33,533 bases of DNA from Bacteroidota bacterium (GTDB lineage Bacteria; Bacteroidota; Bacteroidia; Flavobacteriales_D; Crocinitomicaceae). Both the position numbers and the translations under genes were made by a program. The first letter of the stretch is position 1, and the number at the start of each line of letters is the position of its first letter. The DNA is taken from NCBI GenBank assembly GCA_016866375.1, contig VGMK01000002.1:1-33533 (forward strand), written 5' to 3'. This document shows positions 1 to 9,321 of this stretch, piece after piece. The notes below the pieces were generated by a model. It did no database searches. It had not been told where the DNA came from and saw nothing but the letters and a program-made list of their open reading frames with translations.

Positions 1-1
1 T

Positions 2-499
2 TTAAATTCAGTAGATGGTAGATTTCAATATTACAGAAGCCAAGGCGGATTGACAGTAATTGTGGATTATGCACACACGCCGAACGCATTAGAAAATGTA
101 CTCCAAACCATTAACGGAATTAAGAAGAGGACAGAAAAAGTCATCACACTTGTAGGATGTGGTGGAGATCGTGACAAAACGAAACGTCCGTTGATGGCTG
201 AAATAGCCGCTAAAATGAGTCAACAAGTTATAATAACTTCTGACAACCCTCGAACGGAGGACCCGGCTCGAATTTTACAGGAAATGGAATCAGGGTTAAC
301 TTCAGATCTGCAAACTAAATCTATTTCAGTTCTAGATAGAAAACAGGCTATTAAAACGGCGATTCTACTCGCACAACCGGGTGATATCATTTTAATCGCT
401 GGCAAAGGACATGAAAAATACCAAGAAATCATGGGAGTTAAATACGATTTTGATGATTTCAAGATAACACAAGAATTAACCAATGATTTGAAGAAATAA
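2..499 (+). CDS. murE: UDP-N-acetylmuramoyl-tripeptide synthetase (MurE), C-terminal part, truncated by window start
   Basis: Open frame runs from base 2 ([34 protein letters not shown]), upstream of the ORF-track TTG at 50; [10 protein letters not shown] and the SDNPRTEDP motif are typical of MurE (DNPR is associated with meso-DAP specificity); followed by mraY. Confidence 0.93.
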   Translation, partial: LNSVDGRFQYYRSQGGLTVIVDYAHTPNALENVLQTINGIKKRTEKVITLVGCGGDRDKTKRPLMAEIAAKMSQQVIITSDNPRTEDPARILQEMESGLTSDLQTKSISVLDRKQAIKTAILLAQPGDIILIAGKGHEKYQEIMGVKYDFDDFKITQELTNDLKK

Positions 500-1743
500 T
501 GCTGTACTACTTATTTGATTACTTAGATAAACTAAATTTTCCAGGAGCAGGCTTGTTCGACTTTATTTCCTTTCGAGCTGCCATGGCATTGATCACCTCA
601 TTAATTGTATCAATTGTTTTTGGCAAGAAAATCATTCAATCCCTGCGCAAGCAACAAATCGGTGAAACCGTTCGAGATCTCGGACTTGCAGGACAAATAG
701 AGAAGTCAGGAACGCCTACAATGGGAGGGGTCATCATTCTTAGTGCTATTTTAATTCCAACGATTCTCTTTGCTAAACTGCATAACATTTACGTCATCAC
801 CATGATAATCGCCACAATTTGGTTGGGTATGATTGGCTTTTTAGATGACTATATCAAAGTATTTAAAAAGAACAAAGAAGGTCTTAAGGGTTCCTTCAAA
901 GTAATTGGACAAATTGGAGTCGGTTTGATAGTAGGTTGTATACTGTATTTTTCTGATGATGTAACGGTTCATAAAAGAGTTAGTTTAGACTACAAATTAC
1001 AAAACGACGAAGAGTTTGTCACACATCTTCATGTTCAAAATGAAGGTGAGAACTATAAGTGGATCAAAACCGACGACATGACCACCACAATTCCTTTTAT
1101 CAAAGGAAATGAGTTTAATTATAACTGGCTCATTGGTGACATGGATAAATCATATGGCTGGTTGCTTTTTATTCCAATTGTCATCTTTATTGTAATTGCT
1201 GTTTCGAACGGAGCGAACATGACCGACGGATTAGATGGTTTGGCAACAGGTACTTCTGCGATTATTGGCTTGGCTTTAGCAGTTTTAGCATATGTAAGCT
1301 CTCACGCAAAGTTTGCAGATTACTTAAATGTAATGTACATCCCACTCGCAGAGGAAATGGTAATTTTTATCGCGGCCTTTGTAGGAGCATGTATCGGATT
1401 TTTGTGGTATAACTCATTTCCAGCACAAGTTTTTATGGGAGACACCGGTAGTTTGGCTATTGGAGGAGTTATTGCAGTATTTGCTATTGCCATCAGAAAG
1501 GAGTTGCTTATTCCGGTACTTTGTGGGGTTTTCCTCATTGAAAATTTATCCGTAATGCTTCAAGTTGGGTATTTCAAATACTCAAAGAAGCGCTTTGGTG
1601 CAGGGAAGCGTATTTTTCTGATGGCTCCATTACATCATCATTTTCAGAAAAAAGGTTTACACGAAGCAAAAATAGTTTCCCGATTTTGGATTGTTGGTGT
1701 ACTTCTGGCAGTAATCGCCATCGTAACGCTCAAATTAAGATAG
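499..1743 (+). CDS. mraY: Phospho-N-acetylmuramoyl-pentapeptide-transferase (MraY)
   Basis: Motifs [60 protein letters not shown] overlap with murE stop. Confidence 0.97.
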   Translation: MLYYLFDYLDKLNFPGAGLFDFISFRAAMALITSLIVSIVFGKKIIQSLRKQQIGETVRDLGLAGQIEKSGTPTMGGVIILSAILIPTILFAKLHNIYVITMIIATIWLGMIGFLDDYIKVFKKNKEGLKGSFKVIGQIGVGLIVGCILYFSDDVTVHKRVSLDYKLQNDEEFVTHLHVQNEGENYKWIKTDDMTTTIPFIKGNEFNYNWLIGDMDKSYGWLLFIPIVIFIVIAVSNGANMTDGLDGLATGTSAIIGLALAVLAYVSSHAKFADYLNVMYIPLAEEMVIFIAAFVGACIGFLWYNSFPAQVFMGDTGSLAIGGVIAVFAIAIRKELLIPVLCGVFLIENLSVMLQVGYFKYSKKRFGAGKRIFLMAPLHHHFQKKGLHEAKIVSRFWIVGVLLAVIAIVTLKLR

Positions 1744-1746
1744 TCG

Positions 1747-3090
1747 ATGCAAGGAAAAGGAAAGCATATTACCATTTTAGGAGCCGGAGAAAGCGGACTC
1801 GGTGCTGCTATTCTTGCCGTGAAGCAAGAATGGAATGTTTTTGTTTCTGATGCGGGTAAAATAAAAGATGAATTCAAACTTGATCTTCAAAATTTAAATG
1901 TCGAATGGGAGGAAGGTCAGCACGATGAAACACGGATTTTATCCTGTGATTTGATTGTAAAATCGCCTGGAATACCGAATACTGTTCCACTCATTGTAGC
2001 ACTACGTAATAGAGGAATTCCTGTTATTTCGGAAATAGAATTTGGAAGTTATTATACCAAAGGAAAAAAAATATGCATCACAGGAAGTAACGGCAAAACG
2101 ACCACCACCATGCTTACACACCACATTCTGAAAAAAGCGGGTTGGGATGTGGGATTAGCAGGAAATATAGGAAAAAGTTTTGCCAAACAAGTGGCAGAAG
2201 GAGATCACGAATGGTATGTAATTGAACTGAGCTCATTTCAACTTGAAGATATGTTTGATTTTAAAGCTGATATTGGGATTCTAACGAATATTACACCCGA
2301 CCATTTAGACAGGTATGGTTACGAAATGCAAGGATATATCGATGCAAAATTTAGAATTTTAAATAATCAAACACATGAGGATTGGTTTATCTATAACTAT
2401 GATGATCCTATTATTCATGCAGAAATTGCCCAAAGAAATCTCCCTATGAAAACAGCATCTTTTTCTCTTAAAGAAGAGGTTGCCGTTGGTGGGTATGCGA
2501 ACAAGGAACAACTAACAATAAACATAAAAGATCAATTTACTATGTCCATTCATGATTTAGCTTTAAAGGGTAAGCACAACACCCAAAATTCGTTGGCAGC
2601 AGGAATTGCCGCGAGAATTGTAGAAATTCGTAAAGATGTGGTCCGAGAAAGTCTTGAAGATTTTGTAAACGTTGAACACCGTTTAGAATTTGTTGCAAAA
2701 GTCAATGGAATTGAATTCATAAACGACTCAAAAGCAACCAATATCAATTCTACTTGGTTCGCGTTAGAAAGTATGGAAAAACCGGTAGTTTGGATCGTTG
2801 GTGGAGTTGATAAAGGCAATGACTACAATGAAATAATTGATTTGGTGAAAGATAAGGTAAAAGCAATAATTTGCCTTGGAAATGAGAACCAAAAAATAAT
2901 CGAATCGTTTTCTTCAATTGTAGAAAAAATCGTAGAGGCAAATTCTGCAGTTGAAGCAGTGGCCCATGCCTACAGGTTGGCTAAAAAAGATGAAACCGTT
3001 CTCTTGTCGCCGGCTTGTGCAAGTTTTGACTTGTTCGAAAATTACGAGGACCGTGGCAATCAATTTAAACAGGCGGTAAGAATGTTGTGA
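1747..3090 (+). CDS. murD: UDP-N-acetylmuramoylalanine--D-glutamate ligase (MurD)
   Basis: ITGSNGKTTTTMLTHHIL, LSSFQLE, HNTQNSLAA, INDSKATN, LLSPACASFDLFENYEDRGNQF motifs. Confidence 0.96.
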   Translation: MQGKGKHITILGAGESGLGAAILAVKQEWNVFVSDAGKIKDEFKLDLQNLNVEWEEGQHDETRILSCDLIVKSPGIPNTVPLIVALRNRGIPVISEIEFGSYYTKGKKICITGSNGKTTTTMLTHHILKKAGWDVGLAGNIGKSFAKQVAEGDHEWYVIELSSFQLEDMFDFKADIGILTNITPDHLDRYGYEMQGYIDAKFRILNNQTHEDWFIYNYDDPIIHAEIAQRNLPMKTASFSLKEEVAVGGYANKEQLTINIKDQFTMSIHDLALKGKHNTQNSLAAGIAARIVEIRKDVVRESLEDFVNVEHRLEFVAKVNGIEFINDSKATNINSTWFALESMEKPVVWIVGGVDKGNDYNEIIDLVKDKVKAIICLGNENQKIIESFSSIVEKIVEANSAVEAVAHAYRLAKKDETVLLSPACASFDLFENYEDRGNQFKQAVRML

Positions 3091-3091
3091 A

Positions 3092-3520
3092 ATGAATAAA
3101 GAAGAACTTCAAAAAATTCAAAATCAACTTTCGGAAGCAAAGCCAAATGGCTTTCTTATTGATCGAAGTAGTACTTTGATTGCACGTGGAAAAGTGTTAG
3201 AGATGGACGCATTTAGCTGGCAATATCCAACTATTGAAATCTTGGAACGCACCATTCTTTCTTTCCCATTTTCTGTTTTATGGTTAGGAAATCCTCCTGA
3301 AATACACGCTCTTCTCAGTAGGGGAAATATTGAACATGGTAAGCTTCATGTAATTTGTTACGATAATGATGAGATAGGACACGATGTGAATTGGGCATTA
3401 GAAACCTGTGTAAAAATGAAGTTTAAACCAGGTATTTTACTTTTCACAAGCTCTACAAGCAATACAGAATTTAATATGCGTGGTTTTTCGGAATTCATTC
3501 AATTGATTCAGACCAAATGA
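3092..3520 (+). CDS. Small protein in dcw cluster; possible degenerate MurD C-terminal-domain-like protein
   Basis: 142-aa ORF starting 2 nt after the murD stop and overlapping the ftsW start by 4 nt (ATGA); C-terminal similarity by eye to the MurD C-terminus. Confidence 0.8.
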   Translation: MNKEELQKIQNQLSEAKPNGFLIDRSSTLIARGKVLEMDAFSWQYPTIEILERTILSFPFSVLWLGNPPEIHALLSRGNIEHGKLHVICYDNDEIGHDVNWALETCVKMKFKPGILLFTSSTSNTEFNMRGFSEFIQLIQTK

Positions 3521-4701
3521 AAGATTACCTAAAATACCTAAAAGGAGATCCAGTGATTTGGATTATTACTATTTTATTAATGGCTTTTTCGCTCGTAACA
3601 GTCTACAGCTTTGTGCCAATACTCGTTAAAATTGAAGGAGGATCGCCCCTCCAATACCTCTTGAAACATTTCTTTTACGTTGTCATTGCATTTTTTATTA
3701 TGTTTTTAATTCATCGTGCGGATTCAAAATATATCAGTCAATTGTCAAAATTTAGTTACTACATGGCAGTGCTAATATTGTTATTTACCTTATTTTTCGG
3801 CTCTCAAGTTAATGATGCCGGTCGTTGGATTAAAATTCCATTCATCGGGCTTACCTTTCAATCCTCAGATTTTGCCAAGTTGGCCCTTATTCTATACTTA
3901 TCGAGGTTATTAGTTAAGAAGAAAGAGAAGTTAAATAGTTGGAGGGAAGGGGTTTTTCCGGTTGTACTGCCAATCATCGTCATCTGTTTTTTAATTTTAA
4001 AAGACAATTTTTCAACAGCGGCAATGCTCTTCATGTTGTGCCTTGCCATGCTTTTCATTGGTCGAATGCCTTACGGAAAACTTTTCACCATGCTGGGCTT
4101 TGGTTTTGTCTTAGTTTTTTTAATTATCTGCATTCATAAAGCTGCCCCAGAACTAAATATTCTCCCACGCTACGACACTTGGGTAAGTCGATATAATTCG
4201 AAGATGGATGAGTCTTCTGCAGACATATTAAAAAATGCTCAGTCAAATAATGCAAAATTAGCAATTCATAACGGTTCTTTTCTCGGACAGGGTGTTGGCG
4301 ATGGCAAACTAAAAGAGTATATTCCAGAGGCATATGCAGATTTTTACTACTCAAGTTTCGTAGAAGAATTTGGTTCAATTTCTGCCATTGTATTAATCTT
4401 AATCTATTTAATCTTATTATTTCGGATAATCCGAATAGCCTTAAAAACCGATGATTTATTTCAAACATATGTTTGTATGGGCATAGGAATACACCTTCTC
4501 ACTCAGGTAAGTATAAATATGTTAGTTTGTACAGGTATTTTCCCAGTGACCGGACAAAACATGCCCTTCTTAGCAATGGGTGGTTCAGCTTTAATTATGG
4601 CGTGTGCCTCAATCGGTATAGTACAATCATTTGCTTTTAATTTACAAAAAAGAAAATTAATGCAGAGCGAAACAACCTTTCAAACAATTAGTGGCGGATG
4701 A
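3517..4701 (+). CDS. ftsW: Lipid II polymerase / cell division protein FtsW (SEDS family)
   Basis: Polytopic; GRWIKIPFIGLTFQSSDFAKLALILYLSRLL, PEAYADFYYSSFVEEFGSISAI, GIFPVTGQNMPFLAMGGSALI SEDS motifs; between murD and murG. Confidence 0.93.
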   Translation: MKDYLKYLKGDPVIWIITILLMAFSLVTVYSFVPILVKIEGGSPLQYLLKHFFYVVIAFFIMFLIHRADSKYISQLSKFSYYMAVLILLFTLFFGSQVNDAGRWIKIPFIGLTFQSSDFAKLALILYLSRLLVKKKEKLNSWREGVFPVVLPIIVICFLILKDNFSTAAMLFMLCLAMLFIGRMPYGKLFTMLGFGFVLVFLIICIHKAAPELNILPRYDTWVSRYNSKMDESSADILKNAQSNNAKLAIHNGSFLGQGVGDGKLKEYIPEAYADFYYSSFVEEFGSISAIVLILIYLILLFRIIRIALKTDDLFQTYVCMGIGIHLLTQVSINMLVCTGIFPVTGQNMPFLAMGGSALIMACASIGIVQSFAFNLQKRKLMQSETTFQTISGG

Positions 4702-5804
4702 TTAAAAAGGTAATCATATCTGGCGGAGGAACGGGTGGACATATCTTCCCAGCAATAGCTATTGCCGATGAATTAAAGAAACGCAACCCAGAAGTAGAAA
4801 TTTTATTTGTTGGTGCCGAAGGAAGAATGGAAATGGAGAAAGTTCCTCTTGCGGGTTATCCTATTGTGGGATTGCCGATATCAGGACTCCAAAGAAGAAT
4901 AACCTTGTCTAATTTTTTTCTGCCTTTTAAAATACTCCTAAGTCTTTGGAAAGCAAGAAAAATCATTCATAATTTTAAGCCACAATTGTTAATTGGAGTG
5001 GGCGGTTATGCCAGTGGCCCGACGCTGAAAATGGGGAATTTATTAGGAATACCCACTTTATTACAAGAGCAAAATTCATTCGCAGGAAAAACTAATAAGA
5101 TTTTGGGAAAAAAAGCCAATATCATATGTGTCGCATATGAAGGAATGCAATTATTTTTCCCGCTGAATAAGCTCGTGATTACAGGAAATCCTGTCCGAAA
5201 AGAAATAGCAAAGTTTCAAGCTTCAAAATCTGAGGCCATAGAATTTTTTAAGCTGGACCCCTCGAAAAAAATTGTTCTTGTAATTGGCGGATCTCTGGGA
5301 GCTCAAGCATTGAATAATGTACTTTTAGAGGAATTGTCGAAATGGAAATCCCTAGATGGAACAGTTCAAGTTCTCTGGCAATGCGGAAGACTATACTACG
5401 AAGATTTAAAAAATAAGGTAGTAGTAGAGGGAGCAAAAAATATTTTTCTTTTTGAATTTATTCAGCGAATGGATTTAGCATATTCTGCTGCTGATCTTGT
5501 TATTTCCCGAGCCGGGGCTTTATCCATTTCAGAATTATGTTTAGTAGGCAAAGCATCGATCTTGGTACCATCCCCAAATGTGGCAGAAGATCACCAGATG
5601 AAAAATGCACAGGCATTAGTTAGGAAAAATGCCGCAGTCGTGATTAAAGATGCTGAATTGAGCAATAACTTAATTAACCAAGCGAAAGCATTACTGGCGA
5701 ATAACGAGGCACGTATCGAACTAGAGAGAAATTGCCTTCTCCTAGCAAAACCTCTTGCCACCGAGGCTATTGTTGATGAATGTGAAAAATTAGTAGGAAA
5801 ATGA
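4698..5804 (+). CDS. murG: UDP-GlcNAc--lipid I GlcNAc transferase (MurG)
   Basis: SGGGTGGHIFPAIAIADEL, GVGGYASGP, LLQEQNSFAGKTNK, ISRAGALSISEL, ATEAIV motifs; ATGA overlap with ftsW. Confidence 0.97.
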   Translation: MIKKVIISGGGTGGHIFPAIAIADELKKRNPEVEILFVGAEGRMEMEKVPLAGYPIVGLPISGLQRRITLSNFFLPFKILLSLWKARKIIHNFKPQLLIGVGGYASGPTLKMGNLLGIPTLLQEQNSFAGKTNKILGKKANIICVAYEGMQLFFPLNKLVITGNPVRKEIAKFQASKSEAIEFFKLDPSKKIVLVIGGSLGAQALNNVLLEELSKWKSLDGTVQVLWQCGRLYYEDLKNKVVVEGAKNIFLFEFIQRMDLAYSAADLVISRAGALSISELCLVGKASILVPSPNVAEDHQMKNAQALVRKNAAVVIKDAELSNNLINQAKALLANNEARIELERNCLLLAKPLATEAIVDECEKLVGK

Positions 5805-7186
5805 TCAGGACTCCTTTGGCTAAGTATTCATCTGTTTATTTCATCGGAATAGGAGGAATCGGAATGTCTGCATTGGCGCGTTATTTTATAAACCTTGGCA
5901 AAAAAGTAGGGGGGTATGATAGAATTCCGAGTGAGTTGACAGAGAAATTGATTTCGGAAGGGGCATGGATTCATTATACGGATGATATTGAGGAAATCCC
6001 AACCTGTTTTACTTCAATCGAAAATACTCTCGTGATTTATACTCCAGCAATTCCGAAATCAATGACAGAATTGAATTACTTTCAATCTCTTAATTTTCAT
6101 GTCGCTAAAAGAGCAGAGGTTTTGGGCTTGATTTCGCGTATGTCGATGGGATTGTGTGTGGCGGGGACTCATGGAAAAACAACCACAAGTGCAATGCTTG
6201 CTCACATTTTAAATGAGAGTGAATGGAAGTGTAATGCTTTTTTGGGAGGCATTGCCTCAAATTTTCACTCAAACGTAATACTTTCCTCAGCCAGTCAATG
6301 GACAATATTTGAGGCGGACGAATTCGATAGGTCATTTTTACAACTTAGTCCTAATAGCAGTATCATTACTTCTGCTGATCCAGATCACCTTGATATATAT
6401 GGTAGCAAAGAGCAATTTCTTGATGGATTTAGGCAATTTGCAATGAAATCTGATATTAAAGGTTTTTCAGTCCAGAAAGAAGGGCTTAACTTGCCGAGTT
6501 TATCAAAAGTTATTTCATATGCGTTATTCTCTTCAACGGCAGACTATACTGTTATAAATTTAAATTGGAGTCAAGGATATTTATTTGCTGATGTTCGAGG
6601 TAAAAAATTTAGTGCTTCTAATGTACAACTTGGTATACCAGGTTTTCATAATGCAGAAAATGCCTTAGCGTGTATTGCCTTACTCAGTGAACTAGGCATG
6701 TCAGAATCAGATATTCGCAGAGGGCTAGCAAGTTTCTTGGGTGTAAAAAGAAGATTTGAGTATCACATTCGAACAAATCACTTGGTATATTTAGATGATT
6801 ATGCACACCACCCCGAAGAAATAAAAAGTCTCATTTCGTCCTTAAATATGTTATACCCAGGAATCCCCGTAATTGGCATATTTCAACCACATCTTTTTAC
6901 ACGAACACGAGACTTTGCAGAAGGTTTTGCAAACGAATTAGCGAAGTTAGACGAATTGGTATTGATGCCAATTTACCCCGCGCGTGAGGAGCCTATTCAT
7001 GGGATAACTAGCGAATGGTTGTTGCAGCAAGTAAAACTAGATTACAAATCATTGAAAACGCATGCTGAAGTCATTAATCATTTCAAAGATCGAAAAAGGG
7101 GAGTTGTAGTGACTATTGGTGCAGGAGATATTGATAGGCTTGTTATGCCTTTGAAGGAAATATTAGAAACTAATTTGACGGAATGA
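5801..7186 (+). CDS. murC: UDP-N-acetylmuramate--L-alanine ligase (MurC)
   Basis: YFIGIGGIGMSALARYF, AGTHGKTTTSAMLAHIL, EADEFDRSFL, DDYAHHPEEI, FQPHLFTRT motifs. Confidence 0.96.
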   Translation: MIRTPLAKYSSVYFIGIGGIGMSALARYFINLGKKVGGYDRIPSELTEKLISEGAWIHYTDDIEEIPTCFTSIENTLVIYTPAIPKSMTELNYFQSLNFHVAKRAEVLGLISRMSMGLCVAGTHGKTTTSAMLAHILNESEWKCNAFLGGIASNFHSNVILSSASQWTIFEADEFDRSFLQLSPNSSIITSADPDHLDIYGSKEQFLDGFRQFAMKSDIKGFSVQKEGLNLPSLSKVISYALFSSTADYTVINLNWSQGYLFADVRGKKFSASNVQLGIPGFHNAENALACIALLSELGMSESDIRRGLASFLGVKRRFEYHIRTNHLVYLDDYAHHPEEIKSLISSLNMLYPGIPVIGIFQPHLFTRTRDFAEGFANELAKLDELVLMPIYPAREEPIHGITSEWLLQQVKLDYKSLKTHAEVINHFKDRKRGVVVTIGAGDIDRLVMPLKEILETNLTE

Positions 7187-7983
7187 AATTATGGCATAAA
7201 ATAATGAGTTGGGTGCTCTTGCTCGTGGGTGTAACAGTCGTTTTCTACTTTGCAAATACTCTAGATCAAAACAAGTTGGTTGATCCTCCAAATATTGCAA
7301 TAGAATACCAAGGTGAAAATGTGTTATTGACGGAACGCGAGTTGCTATCAAGACTCACTAAAAAACGATTGCTATTTACCGGTCAAAAAATTTGCGAATT
7401 GAATATCCCTGGCATTGAAAAAGCATTGCAAGAAATGCCGGAGGTGAGAAGTGCAAATGTATTTCGTGAAATAGGTAGTACTTGGAATATTAAATTAGAA
7501 TTAAGAAAACCGATTGCTCGAATTTTCAACACGCACGGCCAATCATTTTACATGGACTCTGATGGATTTCTTATGAATAGACTGGATTCTCATGTTGCAC
7601 GAACTTTGGTGTTTTCTGGGAATATTAAGGATAAATTTTTTGAAGGAAACATAAAAGATATTATTAACAACGACTCCTTGAAAAGTATCCAAAAATTAGA
7701 CGATATCTACCGTATTTCAAACTATGTTTGTAATCATCCGCTGTTGTATCATTTGCTTGCTCAAGTACACCTTGATGAAGCAGGCAATTTTCTAATGATT
7801 CCAATAGCCGATGGAGCAAATATATTTTTTGGTAAGGCAAATTCTGATAAAGAAGTTGCTGAAAAATTTGAACGATTAACGGTGTTTTATCAGCAGGGGT
7901 TACCTTATGAAGGCTGGAACAAGTATGATCAAATTAATTTAAGTTATGACGGACAAATCGTTTGCAGAACAAAACATAAATAA
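7183..7983 (+). CDS. ftsQ: Cell division protein FtsQ-like (POTRA/FtsQ)
   Basis: Single N-terminal TM then POTRA-like segment (CELNIPGIEKALQEMPEVRSANVFREIGSTWNIKLELRKPIARIF); position between murC and ftsA. Confidence 0.85.
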   Translation: MKLWHKIMSWVLLLVGVTVVFYFANTLDQNKLVDPPNIAIEYQGENVLLTERELLSRLTKKRLLFTGQKICELNIPGIEKALQEMPEVRSANVFREIGSTWNIKLELRKPIARIFNTHGQSFYMDSDGFLMNRLDSHVARTLVFSGNIKDKFFEGNIKDIINNDSLKSIQKLDDIYRISNYVCNHPLLYHLLAQVHLDEAGNFLMIPIADGANIFFGKANSDKEVAEKFERLTVFYQQGLPYEGWNKYDQINLSYDGQIVCRTKHK

Positions 7984-9298
7984 TCAGTCAATTACTAAGA
8001 GTCCAGTAATTATCGGGTTGGATATAGGAACAACAAAAATTGCATGTTTTGTCGGCAAAAAAAACGAATATGGGAAAATAGAAATTATTTCTATGGGAAT
8101 GAGCGAGTCGCTCGGTGTAATGCGCGGCGTGGTTTCGAATATAGAGAGGACTATTCAGTCTATAACCAGTGCAGTTCAAGGGGCTCAGAATTGTAAAGAA
8201 GGAAATCTTGTTATAAAAAATGTTTTCGTTGGTATTGCCGGCCAACACATTAAAAGTTTACAGCACAGAGGTATTTACACAAGGAGAGCAAAAGATGGAG
8301 AGATTTCTCAACGGGATATTGATAATTTCATTGATGACATGTATCAGTTAGTTATGAATCCTGGAGAAGAAATCATTGATGTAATTCCTCAAGAATATAT
8401 TGTTGACAAAGAACCTGAAATTAAGGATCCAATTGGTATGGCAGGCACAAGACTTGAGGCAAATTTTCATATTATTACTGGCCAAGTGAGCAATGTAATG
8501 AATATTAAAAAATGTATTGATAGGGCTAACCTAAACACCAAAGGTATTATTCTTGAGCCTATAGCTTCTGCGGAAGCGGTTTTGAGTGAAGAAGAGAAAG
8601 AAGCTGGTGTAGTGTTAGTGGATGTTGGAGGAGGAACAACAGACATTGCCATTTTTCAAGATGGTTTAATTCGTCATACTGCAGTTATTCCCTATGGAGG
8701 AAATATAGTCACTCAAGACATCAAAGAGGGCTGTAAAATTATGCAGAGACATGCTGAAGCATTGAAAGTTAGATTTGGTAGTGCTTTGGCATCAGAAAGT
8801 AAAGATAACGAAGTAGTTTGTATACCCGGAATAAGAGGAAAGGAGCCCAAAGAAATTACGCTTAAAAATCTTGCAAGTATAATTCAAGCAAGAATGGAAG
8901 AAATTATTGAACTAGTCAATTACGAAATAAGAAATTCAGGTTTTAGTAAGAAATTAATTGGGGGAATTGTAGTCACAGGCGGCGGAGCCCAATTAAAGCA
9001 TCTAACTCAACTTTTTGAGTACATGACAGGAATGGATACAAGAATTGGATATCCAACAGAGCACCTTGCCAATACCAATGAAATAAAAAATTTATCAAGT
9101 CCGATGTATGCCACTGGAATCGGTCTAGTGTTAAAAGGATTTGAAGAGTATGAAAAGAAATTCAAAACGGAGCCAGAGCTTCAGGAGATGTATACAAAAA
9201 CTGAAGTTGTGGGACACTCTGTTAAAGAAAAGAGGGGTAGATTTTTCGACAAAATAATACCGAGAGTAAAAGACTTTTTTGATGACAGTGATAATTAA
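7946..9298 (+). CDS. ftsA: Cell division protein FtsA
   Basis: VIIGLDIGTTKIACFVG, VLVDVGGGTTDIAIF, GGIVVTGGGAQLKHL actin-fold motifs; immediately upstream of ftsZ. Called start overlaps ftsQ by 38 nt. Confidence 0.95.
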   Translation: MTDKSFAEQNINNQSITKSPVIIGLDIGTTKIACFVGKKNEYGKIEIISMGMSESLGVMRGVVSNIERTIQSITSAVQGAQNCKEGNLVIKNVFVGIAGQHIKSLQHRGIYTRRAKDGEISQRDIDNFIDDMYQLVMNPGEEIIDVIPQEYIVDKEPEIKDPIGMAGTRLEANFHIITGQVSNVMNIKKCIDRANLNTKGIILEPIASAEAVLSEEEKEAGVVLVDVGGGTTDIAIFQDGLIRHTAVIPYGGNIVTQDIKEGCKIMQRHAEALKVRFGSALASESKDNEVVCIPGIRGKEPKEITLKNLASIIQARMEEIIELVNYEIRNSGFSKKLIGGIVVTGGGAQLKHLTQLFEYMTGMDTRIGYPTEHLANTNEIKNLSSPMYATGIGLVLKGFEEYEKKFKTEPELQEMYTKTEVVGHSVKEKRGRFFDKIIPRVKDFFDDSDN

Positions 9299-9321
9299 TA
9301 ACAAAATAATATAGTGTAGAT

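Noticed and set aside
220-483. Minus-strand ORF antisense to murE, and similar antisense ORFs throughout the track (for example 1320-1538, 2550-2819, 4124-4468, 27507-27806, 30103-30339)
   Set aside because: Fully overlapped by clearly identified conserved genes on the other strand; no recognisable motifs; expected shadow ORFs.
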